Positions 42,414 through 50,795 of a stretch of 64,000 nucleotides of DNA are shown piece by piece (the first letter of the stretch is position 1; each line of letters starts with the position of its first letter). A program made the translations under genes and the position numbers. The notes under the pieces are model-generated. The model had not been told where the DNA came from and did no database searches. It saw nothing but the letters and a program-made list of their open reading frames with translations. The DNA comes from Opitutaceae bacterium TAV5 (lineage in GTDB: Bacteria > Verrucomicrobiota > Verrucomicrobiia > Opitutales > Opitutaceae): the NCBI GenBank assembly GCA_000242935.3, contig CP007053.1, forward strand, positions 5,503,001-5,567,000, written 5' to 3'.

Positions 42414-42729
42414 ACAGGAGCGTGGGACCCGGCGTGGCCGGAGAACGAGGGGACGAAACGTGTGATCCAGAATTTTGAGCAGAAGTTAACAAGGGAACGA
42501 AGGCGCTCCAGCACCCGCAACCCGTCTCGGCATCCGGAACACTTTCCCTTCAGAATAAAAAACGTCTCTTTCGCCCAATCATCTTCCGTCTGTCAGCGGG
42601 CCCTCGTTTCCACGCTTCTGTTCAATGCTTTGGTTCTGGCGCGGCCAACCCGGGAAACCATGGCCAGGATGACTACAGGACGGATTGCCTGTGTCAGGGT
42701 TTTACCCGACTTTATATACGGAGGAGTGT
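42414..42729. other. Spacer before ibrA
   Basis: 316 bp without a convincing gene. It probably contains the ibrAB promoter (TTTATATA near 42712). The composition is less GC-rich than either neighbour. GGAGGAG at 42720-42726 is the ibrA ribosome-binding site. No direct repeat or transposase end could be seen at the junction with ydbH. Confidence 0.45.
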
Positions 42730-44019
42730 ATGGAACCGCCTGGATATATCCAAAATGGCTCGACGGCAAATGCGGCTGTTGCCAGCATCGTCCCTCTGGC
42801 CGCCCTCCGGCGACCCTTCGCTCTCATGGCCAAAACCTACATGACACAAAATGTGTTCGAGGCTGCGCGTGACCGCCTGCGCTACGTCTACGACCACTTT
42901 GCCAATATCTATGTGTCGTTCAGCGGAGGCAAGGACAGCGGCGTGCTGCTCAACATGGCCATCGACATCGCCCGCGAACGGGGCCGCCTGCCCGTGCAGA
43001 CGCTCATCATCGACCTCGAAGGCCAGTACCGGCACACCGTCGACTATCTCATGCGCATGGCCGGCCGCCCCGAAGTGAAAGCGTGGTGGGTCTGCCTGCC
43101 GATCCACCTGCGCAACGCCGTCAGCCAGTTCCAGCCGCACTGGCTCTGCTGGGACCCCGACCGGCGCGACGAGTGGGTGCGCGACTACCCCGACCACCCC
43201 GGCGTGATCACCGACCCCGCGTTTTTCCCGTTTTTCCGCAAAGGGATGGAGTTCGAGGAATTTGTTCCGGCCTTTGGCGAATGGCTCGGCGGTGGCGAGG
43301 ACACGGCCTGCCTCGTCGGCATCCGTTCGGCCGAAAGCCTCAACCGCTTTCGCACCATCAAACACACCACCAAAGCCACCTTTCGCGGCAAACCGTGGAG
43401 CACCGCGATCGCCGACCGCCTCTACAATTTTTACCCCCTCTACGACTGGCAGGTCCGCGACATCTGGATCGCCAACGGCAGGCAGCACTACGACTACAAC
43501 CGCATCTACGACCTCATGCACCTGGCCGGCGTCTCCCTCCACCAGCAGCGCCTCTGCCAGCCCTACGGAGACAACCAGCGCAAGGGGCTGTACCTCTTCA
43601 AGATCCTCGAACCCGAAACCTGGGCGAAGATCGTGCGCCGGGTGGAAGGCGCCAATTTCGGCAACCGCTACACGCAGTACAACCGCACCGCCCTCGGCAA
43701 TTTCCGGGTCAACCTCCCCGCCGGACACACTTACGAGACCTACGCCCTTTTTCTTCTCGAAACGATGCCGCCCCACCTGAGCGCCCACTACCGGAAAAAG
43801 ATCGGCAAGTTCCTCGCCTGGTGGGCCAAACACGGCGTCTCGCCGATCCCGCAGGCGGCCAACGTGGTGGACGAGGCCCGGAAAAAGGCCCCCTCCTGGC
43901 GGCGCATCTGCAAGGTTCTCCTCAAAAACGACTACTGGTGCACCGGCCTCTCCTTCAGCCAGACGAAGCGGGAAATGGAGCGGCAGCAGGCCCTCATCCT
44001 CAAGTATTCAATCCGATGA
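42730..44019 (+). CDS. ibrA: IbrA-like PAPS-reductase-family protein
   Basis: 429 aa from the ATG at 42730, chosen because GGAGGAG lies 4 nt before it; an in-frame ATG at 42685 has no such site. The PP-loop NTPase motif YVSFSGGKDSGVLLNMAID (residues about 55-73) places it in the PAPS reductase/ATP-pyrophosphatase superfamily, and the C-terminal half is the DUF3440 part typical of IbrA. IbrA and IbrB were found in E. coli as activators of Ig-binding-protein genes and are often carried by phages and islands; the chemistry is unknown. It overlaps ibrB by 4 bp. The related DndC protein of DNA sulfur modification suggests nucleic-acid chemistry, but that is inference. Confidence 0.85.
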   Translation: MEPPGYIQNGSTANAAVASIVPLAALRRPFALMAKTYMTQNVFEAARDRLRYVYDHFANIYVSFSGGKDSGVLLNMAIDIARERGRLPVQTLIIDLEGQYRHTVDYLMRMAGRPEVKAWWVCLPIHLRNAVSQFQPHWLCWDPDRRDEWVRDYPDHPGVITDPAFFPFFRKGMEFEEFVPAFGEWLGGGEDTACLVGIRSAESLNRFRTIKHTTKATFRGKPWSTAIADRLYNFYPLYDWQVRDIWIANGRQHYDYNRIYDLMHLAGVSLHQQRLCQPYGDNQRKGLYLFKILEPETWAKIVRRVEGANFGNRYTQYNRTALGNFRVNLPAGHTYETYALFLLETMPPHLSAHYRKKIGKFLAWWAKHGVSPIPQAANVVDEARKKAPSWRRICKVLLKNDYWCTGLSFSQTKREMERQQALILKYSIR

Positions 44020-44615
44020 TACGAAAAATCCTGGAAAAACACGCGGATGCGCCCTTCGACGAAAAGGCGCGCATCTACAACGAGATTTCCCGTGAACTCT
44101 ACGAGTTCGTGGGGCTGGCCCACCCCGTGCTCAACGTCTCGCTCGTGCCGGCCAGCCAGGTGAAAGGCAACGATTACAACCCCAACAAGGTGGCTCCCCC
44201 CGAAATGCAGTTGCTCACGCTCTCGATCCGCAAGGACGGCCTGACCATGCCCGTGGTCGTGGCCGGCGAGAAGGAGGACGACCACTGGGTCGTCGTGGAC
44301 GGCTTTCACCGCACCGCGGTCTGCACGACCCATGCCGACATCTCGAAAAGCCTGCAAGGCTACCTCCCCGTCACGCGGCTGGACAAGAGCCTGGAGGACC
44401 GCGTCACCTCGACCGTGCGGCACAACCTGGCGCGCGGCACTCACCAGGTGGAGCTGTCCGCGCGCCTCGTGGCGCTCCTCAAGAAGCACAACTGGACCAA
44501 CGAGCGCATCGGCACGGAGCTCGGCATGGACCCCGACGAGGTACTGCGCCTGCGGCAGATTTCCGGCCTCGCCGAGGCGTTTTCCGACGAGGAATTCTCC
44601 CGCGCTTGGGAGTGA
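44016..44615 (+). CDS. ibrB: IbrB-like ParB-domain protein
   Basis: 199 aa, starting in an ATGA overlap with ibrA. A ParB/sulfiredoxin-like domain covers residues about 40-105, with VPASQVKGNDYNPNKVAPPE and VVVDGFHRTAV, equivalent to the GEHR motif of ParB. A predicted helix-turn-helix follows (LLKKHNWTNERIGTELGMDP). The fold is used by CTP-dependent ParB clamps and by nucleases. The constant pairing with IbrA implies joint action on a shared substrate or promoter. Confidence 0.83.
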   Translation: MIRKILEKHADAPFDEKARIYNEISRELYEFVGLAHPVLNVSLVPASQVKGNDYNPNKVAPPEMQLLTLSIRKDGLTMPVVVAGEKEDDHWVVVDGFHRTAVCTTHADISKSLQGYLPVTRLDKSLEDRVTSTVRHNLARGTHQVELSARLVALLKKHNWTNERIGTELGMDPDEVLRLRQISGLAEAFSDEEFSRAWE

Positions 44616-44775
44616 CGGCGGGGGCAAAGGGTGATGCCGGAGAGCGTTTAAAATTAAAGGGAGGTTCTGCCCGAGGCGGAGGGGCGCTGACTTCACTTTG
44701 AGCTACGCCCCGCGGGTGCGGCGGACGAGAAACCGGATTGCCAGCCGCGCCGCAGATGTAAAAGGTGGCGGCCTC

Positions 44776-44958
44776 ATGTTCCGATTCCTGATCCTGTTGG
44801 CCCTGACGGTTGGCACCGGCGGTTGTTTCCATGTTCGTGTGAGCATGGATCCCGTGGAAGTTCACGCGACGGTCGATGTGAACGTGAAGGTCGACCAGGC
44901 TCTCAACAATTTCTTCGACGACCTCGACGCCAAGTCGAAGACGCTCGACGCCTCCTGA
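44776..44958 (+). CDS. YnbE-like lipoprotein
   Basis: 60 aa from the ATG at 44776; the frame is open for 26 codons upstream, but MFRFLILLALTVGTGGC is a proper lipoprotein signal with the Cys at 17, and AAAGGTGG precedes it. The mature part (VHATVDVNVKVDQALNNFFD) matches the pattern of YnbE, the outer-membrane lipoprotein partner of YdbH (E. coli 61 aa). It is followed after 56 bp by the YdbL-like gene. The pairing of ynbE and ydbL supports the assignment of the 41-kb gene as ydbH. Confidence 0.75.
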   Translation: MFRFLILLALTVGTGGCFHVRVSMDPVEVHATVDVNVKVDQALNNFFDDLDAKSKTLDAS

Positions 44959-45014
44959 AGGCGGCGCGGCGCAAATCCCGGCACGGTCCCGAACACTCAA
45001 CCACTCCTCGCACC

Positions 45015-45401
45015 ATGAAACTCCTCCCGTTCTCCCGCGTTTTTTTCATCATCGCCGCCGCTCTGGCGTTCATCGTCGGCCCGGTTGCCGTGCAGGCCCA
45101 GGATATGGGAGCGCTCAAGCAGCGGATGACCCAACGGCTTCCGTCCCTCGACGCGCTCAAGGCGAGCGGCGCGGTGGGCGAAAACAATCGAGGGCTCGTC
45201 GAGGTGCGCGCCGCGAAGGATGACGCGGCCAAAGTGGTGGCCGAGGAAAATGCGGATCGCCAGGCCGTCTATGCGGCGATTGCGAAACAGACCGGCTCGA
45301 CGGCGGCGGCGGTCGGCCAGGCCCGTGCGAAACAGATCGCCACCGCCAGCAAGCCCGGAGTCTGGCTGCAGAACGAAAAAGGCGAATGGTACCGCAAATA
45401 G
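45015..45401 (+). CDS. YdbL-like protein (DUF1318)
   Basis: 128 aa with a signal peptide ending near VQAQ. The mature part carries the DUF1318 pattern: LKASGAVGENNRGLVEVRA, ADRQAVYAAIAKQTGSTAAA and the ending KPGVWLQNEKGEWYRK, close to the end of E. coli YdbL. YdbL assists the YdbH-YnbE bridge. Start at 45015, where the signal peptide begins. Confidence 0.82.
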   Translation: MKLLPFSRVFFIIAAALAFIVGPVAVQAQDMGALKQRMTQRLPSLDALKASGAVGENNRGLVEVRAAKDDAAKVVAEENADRQAVYAAIAKQTGSTAAAVGQARAKQIATASKPGVWLQNEKGEWYRK

Positions 45402-45416
45402 CCCGGCGTTCGGAGT

Positions 45417-45665
45417 GGCACGGGTTTCCAGCCCGTGGGCTTGATGTGGCATGGGCATCCTTGCCCATGATTAGCCGGGGGGGGACGTTTGCGGCGCGGA
45501 GCGCCGCCGGTTTGTTTCCGGACGTCGCGGAGAGGCAACGCTCACGGGCTGGAAGCCCGTGCCACACGATCCGGCGGCTTCGCCGTCTGCGGGCGAGACG
45601 CCCGCGCCACACAAACCGGCGACGCTTCGCGTCGTCCCACAGGCACGGAGGCCTGTGGCTACGGT
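45417..45665. repeat. Cluster of REP-like palindromic units
   Basis: Four hairpin units with 7-8 bp stems and short loops: GGCACGGG-type (45417-45440), CATGGGCA/TGCCCATG (45450-45470), CACGGGCT/AGCCCGTG with GCGGGCG/CGCCCGC (45543-45610), and CACAGGC/GCCTGTG (45638-45658). Most are preceded or followed by GTGGC/GCCAC. The 68-bp unit 45543-45610 recurs in smc with one mismatch. No REP-associated transposase gene is in the window. Confidence 0.85.
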
Positions 45666-45683
45666 CGGCCCGCGTAGCATCAG

Positions 45684-46733
45684 TTAACTAAAATGTGGCG
45701 CGGTGGCGCCGTCGCGCCAGGTACCGTCCATGAGCAGGAGTTTGGGGTTTTCGGGGATGCCGTGTTCGTTGCGGTTGAGACCGCTGGCCACGAGGTCGAC
45801 CGCGGCGGCGCCGACTGCTTCCACGCTTTGCAGGACTCCGGCCACCTCGCCGACCTGCGTGCGGTCGAGATCGAGGCTGGCGTAGCTCGTGCGGGCGGGC
45901 ACGCGCATGCCTTCCTCGCGCATCCAGCGCAGGGGATTGTCGGGGAGGATGCCGAGAACGGCATCGGGTTTGTGGGCCCGGTACCATTTCATGTACTGTT
46001 TTCGCAGGTCGGGGCGGTCGTGCCAGTCGTCGAGCCAGAGCACCGGGAGCGGTTCCCCGCCGTGGATTTGCTGGGCGGTGTAAAAACCGGCCATCCAGAA
46101 ATGGTGCACGCGGTCGTCCGATTCCTTGGGGATGGCGAGGCCGATGCGGCGGTGGCCGAGCCGGCGCAGGTTTTCGTAGCACGAAAGCATGATGTTGAAC
46201 TGGTTGTGGTTGACGCGGTGCAGCGTCTGCTGGGCAAACGAGTAGCCGATCGCGACGGTGAGCTGCCGGTCCCAGTCCAGCTCCAGCACTTCGAGATCGA
46301 GCGGCATGGGGGCGATGATCGCGCCGCGCACGGCGCGGGCGCGGAGAATGCGGGCGACGCGGCGGGAGTCGCTGCCGAGCGGGCCGAGCCAGTAAGGTTC
46401 GAGACGGAAGCCGAGCCGCTCCGCCTGTTCGCGCGCGCCTTCGAAGGTGCCGAGGAAGGGGGTGCGCTTGCGCCATTCGTCCGCGTTGTCGTAGGCGGTG
46501 AAAAAGGCGATGACTTCGCCGCTGCGTTTCACCCGGCGGGTGCGGATCTGGGCCATGAGCGCGGTGACCATGGCGTTGGGCCGGTAGCCGAGCCGGGCGG
46601 CCTCGGCCTGCACGCGTTGTCGTGTGGTGGCGGATACGCGCGGGTGGTTACGCAGGGCCATCGACACGGCGGAGCGGCTGATGCCGAGCCGGGCGGCGAG
46701 ATCGCGGATCGAAAGGGTGGGGGAGTCGCTCAT
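45684..46733 (-). CDS. LacI-family transcriptional regulator
   Basis: 349 aa. The LacI DNA-binding domain is at the N-terminus (SIRDLAARLGISRSAVSMAL, then RVSATTRQRVQAEAARLGYR with the hinge helix), followed by a periplasmic-binding-protein-like sensor domain. The sensor is of the type common in Opitutaceae, with GYSFAQQTLHRVNHNQFNIM and DDRVHHFWMAGFYTAQQ. No sugar operon adjoins it, so it is probably a global or trans-acting regulator. The gene ends a few bases from the REP cluster. Confidence 0.88.
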   Translation of the reverse strand: MSDSPTLSIRDLAARLGISRSAVSMALRNHPRVSATTRQRVQAEAARLGYRPNAMVTALMAQIRTRRVKRSGEVIAFFTAYDNADEWRKRTPFLGTFEGAREQAERLGFRLEPYWLGPLGSDSRRVARILRARAVRGAIIAPMPLDLEVLELDWDRQLTVAIGYSFAQQTLHRVNHNQFNIMLSCYENLRRLGHRRIGLAIPKESDDRVHHFWMAGFYTAQQIHGGEPLPVLWLDDWHDRPDLRKQYMKWYRAHKPDAVLGILPDNPLRWMREEGMRVPARTSYASLDLDRTQVGEVAGVLQSVEAVGAAAVDLVASGLNRNEHGIPENPKLLLMDGTWRDGATAPHFS

Positions 46734-46797
46734 GTGCTCAACGTGTCAAGCGGCGGGACGGCGGCGAGGCAAGCGCGGTCGGAGGAGGCCGGTCAAC

Positions 46798-47020
46798 CGC
46801 GAATGAACGCGAATAGACGCGAATGAAGACAAAGAAAGAATGGCCACAAAAAACACGAAAAAACACACTGTGCATGAAATTCTCCATCGCGCTTATAAGC
46901 GCGATGGAGAATCCCGTTGGGCAGACGGGATTTTTGTGTTTTTTGTGGCCATCCCGGTTTGAATCCGGAACGCATCCGCACCGGGGGAAATCAGGCGCTT
47001 TTATTCGCGATCATTCGCAT
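46798..47020. repeat. Nested palindromic element
   Basis: Three layers. Outer arms have 10-nt units CGCGAATGAA (46798-46827) and their reverse (47001-47020). Middle arms TGGCCACAAAAAACAC (46841-46856) and the exact reverse complement (46936-46951). The core is a perfect 34-bp palindrome without spacer (46879-46912), then CCCGT-tgggcag-ACGGG. No coding features. It fills the lacI-ldhA spacer. Confidence 0.85.
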
Positions 47021-47032
47021 TGTTACCTGCGC

Positions 47033-48049
47033 TCACTCCACGACCGTGCCGGGCGAGAAGGGGCGGCCGGCGGCGAAGTTTTTCAGGTTGTCGGCGGTCA
47101 CGCGGGCGATTTCGGAAAGGGCGTCCGCGGTGAGAAACGCCTGGTGGGCGGTGATGAGGACGTTGGGAAAGGTGAGCAGGCGGGCGAGTTCGTCGTCCTG
47201 CAGGACGGTGCCGGAAAGGTCCTCGAAAAAAATACCCTCTTCCTCCTCGTAAACGTCGAGCATGACGCCGCCGAGGTGCCGGGCCTTGAGCGACTCGATG
47301 AGGGCGTGGGTGTCGATCAGCTTGCCGCGGCTGGTGTTGATGAGGTACACGCCGGGTTTCATGCGCGCGAGCGAGTCCGCATTGACGAGGTGATGCGTCT
47401 CCGGAAGCAGGGGCGTGTGCAGCGAGATCACGTCGGACCGGGCAAAAACGTCGTCGAGCGGGGCGTATTCGACATCCGCGGCGGCGGCCCAGTCCTTGTC
47501 GGGGAAAAGGTCATACGCGAGCACGCGCATCCGGAATCCCTTGCGGAGCATTTCGGCGACAATGCGGCCGATCTTGCCGGTGCCGATGATGCCGGCGGTT
47601 TTCCCGAAAAGGTCGAAACCGACGAGTCCGTTCAGTGAGAAATTCTGCTCGCGCACGCGGTTGTGGGCGCGGTGGATCTTGCGGTTGAGTGTGAGCAGCA
47701 GGGCGAGGGCGTGTTCGGCGACGGCGTGCGGCGAATAGGCGGGCACGCGAACGACGGCGATGCCGAGTTTTTTGGCCGCGGCGAGATCGACGTTGTTGAA
47801 GCCCGCGCAGCGCAGCGCCACGAGCCGCACGCCGCGTCGATGCAGATCGGCCAGACAGGCGGCGTCGAGCGTGTCGTTGACAAACACGCAGACGGCCGGG
47901 GTGCCTGCCGGCACGAGGGCGGTCGAGCCGCTGTTCAGGCGGCCGTCGTGGAAGCTCCAGGCGATGCCCGTCCCGGCAGGGGCGACGCGTTCGAAATAGT
48001 CGCGATCATAGGGCCTGGTATCGAAGAAGGAAACGTTCAAGGGCTGCAT
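47033..48049 (-). CDS. ldhA: D-lactate dehydrogenase (LdhA type)
   Basis: 338 aa from the ATG at 48049 (MQPLNVSFFDTRPYDRDYFE); a longer frame upstream has no family match. Reduces pyruvate to D-lactate with NADH in fermentation. The NAD-binding GIIGTGKIGRIVAEML lies near residue 152, preceded by REQNFSLNGLVGFDLFGKTA, nearly as in E. coli LdhA; the active-site Arg is in NTSRGKLIDTHAL near 235, Glu near 264 and His in LITAHQAFLT near 296. D-isomer 2-hydroxyacid dehydrogenases vary in substrate, but the match to LdhA is strong. Suggests a fermentative life style. Confidence 0.9.
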   Translation of the reverse strand: MQPLNVSFFDTRPYDRDYFERVAPAGTGIAWSFHDGRLNSGSTALVPAGTPAVCVFVNDTLDAACLADLHRRGVRLVALRCAGFNNVDLAAAKKLGIAVVRVPAYSPHAVAEHALALLLTLNRKIHRAHNRVREQNFSLNGLVGFDLFGKTAGIIGTGKIGRIVAEMLRKGFRMRVLAYDLFPDKDWAAAADVEYAPLDDVFARSDVISLHTPLLPETHHLVNADSLARMKPGVYLINTSRGKLIDTHALIESLKARHLGGVMLDVYEEEEGIFFEDLSGTVLQDDELARLLTFPNVLITAHQAFLTADALSEIARVTADNLKNFAAGRPFSPGTVVE

Positions 48050-48148
48050 GTTTTTGGGATGCAGGCAAATGACGTGTCCGCAAAACACAAGTGCCGGCGG
48101 CGTTTCCGCCGCATGTTTTCCCCGGGGAAGATCCGCGCTGCGCACCTC

Positions 48149-48180
48149 AAAAAAAGAAGCGGCGGGAGAACCGCCGCTTC
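48149..48180 (-). terminator. Rho-independent terminator of the first hsp20 gene
   Basis: On the minus strand GAAGCGGCGG pairs with CCGCCGCTTC around a 5-nt loop and is followed by seven T. It lies about 60 bp after the hsp20 stop. Confidence 0.85.
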
Positions 48181-48239
48181 TGCTGTCTGGCATGGGCCGG
48201 GTCCGGCATCGCACCGGACCGGGCGCGCGATCAGGCCGG

Positions 48240-48644
48240 TCAGCCGACCGCGATCTTGCGCGGCTTGCGGGCCTCGGCCTTGGGGAGCGTGACGACGAGG
48301 ATGCCGTCGCGAAGCTCGGCCTTCACGGCATCGAGGTTGAGCGCGTTGTCGTGCGTGAGCACGAGTTCGTAAGCGAGGTCGCGCGTCTCGCGGTAACGGG
48401 CGGTCCAGCTTTCGGGCTGTTTCCACGCGCGGCGGGCAAACACCCGGATCTGGCCGTCTTCGACGGTGAGATCGAGGCCGGACTTGTTCACGCCGGGCAG
48501 GATGACGGTGAGCTGCCAGGCATCGTCGTTTTCCTCAACGTGATAATGCGGACGTTGGGTCGGGACGTTCTGGACGGCATCGCCCGAAACCGTGGCGGGC
48601 ACGTGCGAGCGGACGAACGAGGGGACAAGGCTGAAGAGTGACAT
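48240..48644 (-). CDS. Hsp20/alpha-crystallin small heat-shock protein, copy 1
   Basis: 134-aa holdase chaperone that prevents aggregation of unfolded proteins. The alpha-crystallin domain covers about residues 30-125, with WQLTVILPGVNKSGLDLTVE, ending in LRDGILVVTLPKAEARKPRK, the conserved G-I-L-V-V-T-L-P strand. A short N-terminal arm. It follows the second hsp20 gene in the same direction, 227 bp apart, with a 155-bp repeat between them, and has its own terminator. Confidence 0.9.
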   Translation of the reverse strand: MSLFSLVPSFVRSHVPATVSGDAVQNVPTQRPHYHVEENDDAWQLTVILPGVNKSGLDLTVEDGQIRVFARRAWKQPESWTARYRETRDLAYELVLTHDNALNLDAVKAELRDGILVVTLPKAEARKPRKIAVG

Positions 48645-48704
48645 GATGAGTGGTTCCTTTCGTGGTTTTGTCGTTTTGTTGTTTGAATCCTGATTCAGAA
48701 ATTG

Positions 48705-48859
48705 GGACCGCTAAATTGCGCTAAAAGTCGCTAAAGGAAAAAAGGTTAATGAAGTGATCAGGAGACCGGGGCATTCACCTGCCGGGTGAAGGCATCCCCG
48801 GATGCTCCTGCCTCACAACGTCTTTTTTTAGCGTCCGTCAGCGTCCTTTAGCGGTTCCC
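48705..48859. repeat. 155-bp interspersed element, copy 1
   Basis: The left end has 10-nt units CGCTAAATTG, CGCTAAAAGT (48709-48738); the right end has TCCTTTAGCG-type units in reverse (48824-48853). The core contains the hairpin TTCACCtgccGGGTGAA and ACCGGGGCATTCACC. The whole is about 85% alike, in opposite orientation, to 54422-54576. It fills the spacer between the two hsp20 genes. Confidence 0.85.
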
Positions 48860-48871
48860 TCTGCCGCGGTT

Positions 48872-49297
48872 TCAGGCGACGGCGACGCTGACCTTGCGCG
48901 GCTTGGCTTCTTCCTTTTTCGGCAGCGTCACGGTGAGCACGCCGTCCTCGTAGGCGGCGGCGACTTTCTCGGACTGCGTGTTGTCCGGGATCGAGAGAGA
49001 GCGGTCGAAGGTGAACGTCTCTTCGGTGTCGCCGGTCTTTTGCTTGCGGGTGGCGTGGATGTTGAGGAAGCCGTCAACGACCTCGACGGAGATGTCCTCG
49101 CGACCGACGCCGGGGAGATCGGCGCGGACGTAGGCGTTGTCGTTGTCCTCGTACGCATCGACCGGGAAACGGCCGGCGTTGCTCTGGTCGGTCAGCGTGG
49201 AAAGCGCGGTGTCGAAGAGGCGATCGATCTCGCTCTCGAGTCCGGTCCAGGGGCTGCGGGTGCTGGCAGGATAGTTGTTGTATCGGATGAGTCTCAT
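48872..49297 (-). CDS. Hsp20/alpha-crystallin small heat-shock protein, copy 2
   Basis: 141 aa from the ATG at 49297 (MRLIRYNNYP); the frame opens further upstream but without family match. The alpha-crystallin domain has NAYVRADLPGVGREDISVEV and the ending YEDGVLTVTLPKKEEAKPRK. It is more like the common bacterial class A proteins than copy 1, so the two probably form mixed or separate oligomers. First gene of the pair; a purine-rich GGACCAACC stretch lies before the start, and no CIRCE element was seen. Confidence 0.9.
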   Translation of the reverse strand: MRLIRYNNYPASTRSPWTGLESEIDRLFDTALSTLTDQSNAGRFPVDAYEDNDNAYVRADLPGVGREDISVEVVDGFLNIHATRKQKTGDTEETFTFDRSLSIPDNTQSEKVAAAYEDGVLTVTLPKKEEAKPRKVSVAVA

Positions 49298-49562
49298 GGT
49301 TGGTCCTTTGTTTTTTTCTTTGGTTATACTCTGACAGTGGTGAGTGTCCCTGTTGATGCAGGCGATGTGCCGGTGGCGGAGGGATGATAAGCTACTGGTT
49401 TTCAGGTGATAGTAATTCCCGTACAGGGGCGGGGCGGGAAAAAATGTCCGCCTGCGTGGCGCACGGGCGGGAAAATCCGTCGCTAACGGGTGCCGGGGGG
49501 TGGTGCGAACGCCGGGTTGCGGTCCGGGGCGGGGAGCGTTTGGATGGCCGTTCTTCATTTTC

Positions 49563-50780
49563 ATGTCTTCCACACCTGCTTCCGCATCCATGAGTTTTGA
49601 TTTCGATTCCGTGCCGCAACGCCTGGGCACCGATTCCCAGAAATGGCAAAAATATGAAGGGCGCGACGTGCTGCCGATGTGGGTGGCGGACATGGATTTC
49701 AGGTCCGCGCCGCCGATCCTGGAAGCGCTGCACCGGCGGGTGGATCAGGGCATTTTCGGCTACGCGCGGCCGACCGCGGAGACGACGCGGGTGATCGTGG
49801 AGGCGATGCGGCGCAACTACGGCTGGACCATCGATCCGTCGTGGCTGGTGTGGCTGCCGGGGCTCGTGTGCGGGCTCAACGTCACGGCGCAGGCGTTCGC
49901 GCAGCCGGGCGAGGAGGTGCTGTGCCTGACTCCGGTGTATCCGCCTTTCATGACAGCGCCGAAAAACAGCGGGCGCGTTTCGGTGCAGGTGCCGCTCGCG
50001 CTGGTGCCCGGTCACGGGGGCGAGCCGGGGCGATGGGAGATCGACCGCGAGGCGCTGGAGCGCGCGGTGACGCCGCGCACGCGGGTCTTTTTTCTGTGCA
50101 ACCCGCACAACCCGATCGCCCGCGTGTTTCGCCGCGAGGAACTGGTGTGGCTGGCGGAGTTTTGCGCCCGGCACGACATCGTGCTGTGTTCGGACGAAAT
50201 TCACTGCGACCTGATCCTGGAGCCCTCGCTGCCGCACCTGCCGACGGCGCTGGTGGCGCCGGAGCACGCGGCGCGCACGGTGACGCTGATGGCGCCGAGC
50301 AAGACGTACAACGTGCCGGGGCTCGGCACGTCGTTCGCGATCATCCCGGATGCGGCGCTGCGCGCGCGGTTCGTGCGGGCGACGGCGGGCATCGTCGCCG
50401 AGGTCACGTGCCTCGGCTACACGGCGTGCGAGGCGGCCTACCGCGACGGCGAGCCGTGGCGGCAGGCGTTGCTGGCGTACCTGCGCGGCAACCGCGATTT
50501 CCTGCTGGAGACGCTCGCGCGCGACCTGCCGGGCGTGCGCGTGGAGGCGCCGGTCGAGGCGACGTACCTGCTGTGGCTCAATGTCGCGGAACTGGGGCTG
50601 GCCGATCCGGTGGCGCACTTCGAGGAGCACGGCGTGGGTCTGAGCGACGGGCGGTTTTTCGGCGCGAGGCCGGGGGCATATGTGCGGATCAACATCGGTT
50701 GCCCGCGCGTGACGCTGGCCGAAGGGCTGCGGCGGATGGCAGTCGCGGTGGCGGAGGCGAAAGCCTGTGGTTGCCGGTGA
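49563..50780 (+). CDS. patB: PatB/MalY-type cystathionine beta-lyase
   Basis: 405-aa PLP enzyme splitting cystathionine to homocysteine, pyruvate and ammonia, or acting as a regulatory aminotransferase like MalY. Start at 49563 (MSSTPASASMSFDFDSVPQR); a second ATG at codon 10 is also possible. Typical MalY/PatB motifs: LPMWVADMDFRSAPPILEAL near residue 37, FLCNPHNPIARVFRREEL near 176, SDEIHCDLIL near 217 and the PLP lysine in MAPSKTYNVPGLG near 246. Length fits (about 390). Confidence 0.88.
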   Translation: MSSTPASASMSFDFDSVPQRLGTDSQKWQKYEGRDVLPMWVADMDFRSAPPILEALHRRVDQGIFGYARPTAETTRVIVEAMRRNYGWTIDPSWLVWLPGLVCGLNVTAQAFAQPGEEVLCLTPVYPPFMTAPKNSGRVSVQVPLALVPGHGGEPGRWEIDREALERAVTPRTRVFFLCNPHNPIARVFRREELVWLAEFCARHDIVLCSDEIHCDLILEPSLPHLPTALVAPEHAARTVTLMAPSKTYNVPGLGTSFAIIPDAALRARFVRATAGIVAEVTCLGYTACEAAYRDGEPWRQALLAYLRGNRDFLLETLARDLPGVRVEAPVEATYLLWLNVAELGLADPVAHFEEHGVGLSDGRFFGARPGAYVRINIGCPRVTLAEGLRRMAVAVAEAKACGCR

Positions 50781-50795
50781 CCCGGTGACCGTTGC

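Noticed and set aside
46823-47638. 271-codon open frame across the nested palindrome and ldhA antisense
   Set aside because: Its first part is repeat sequence and the rest is antisense to LdhA; no homology pattern.
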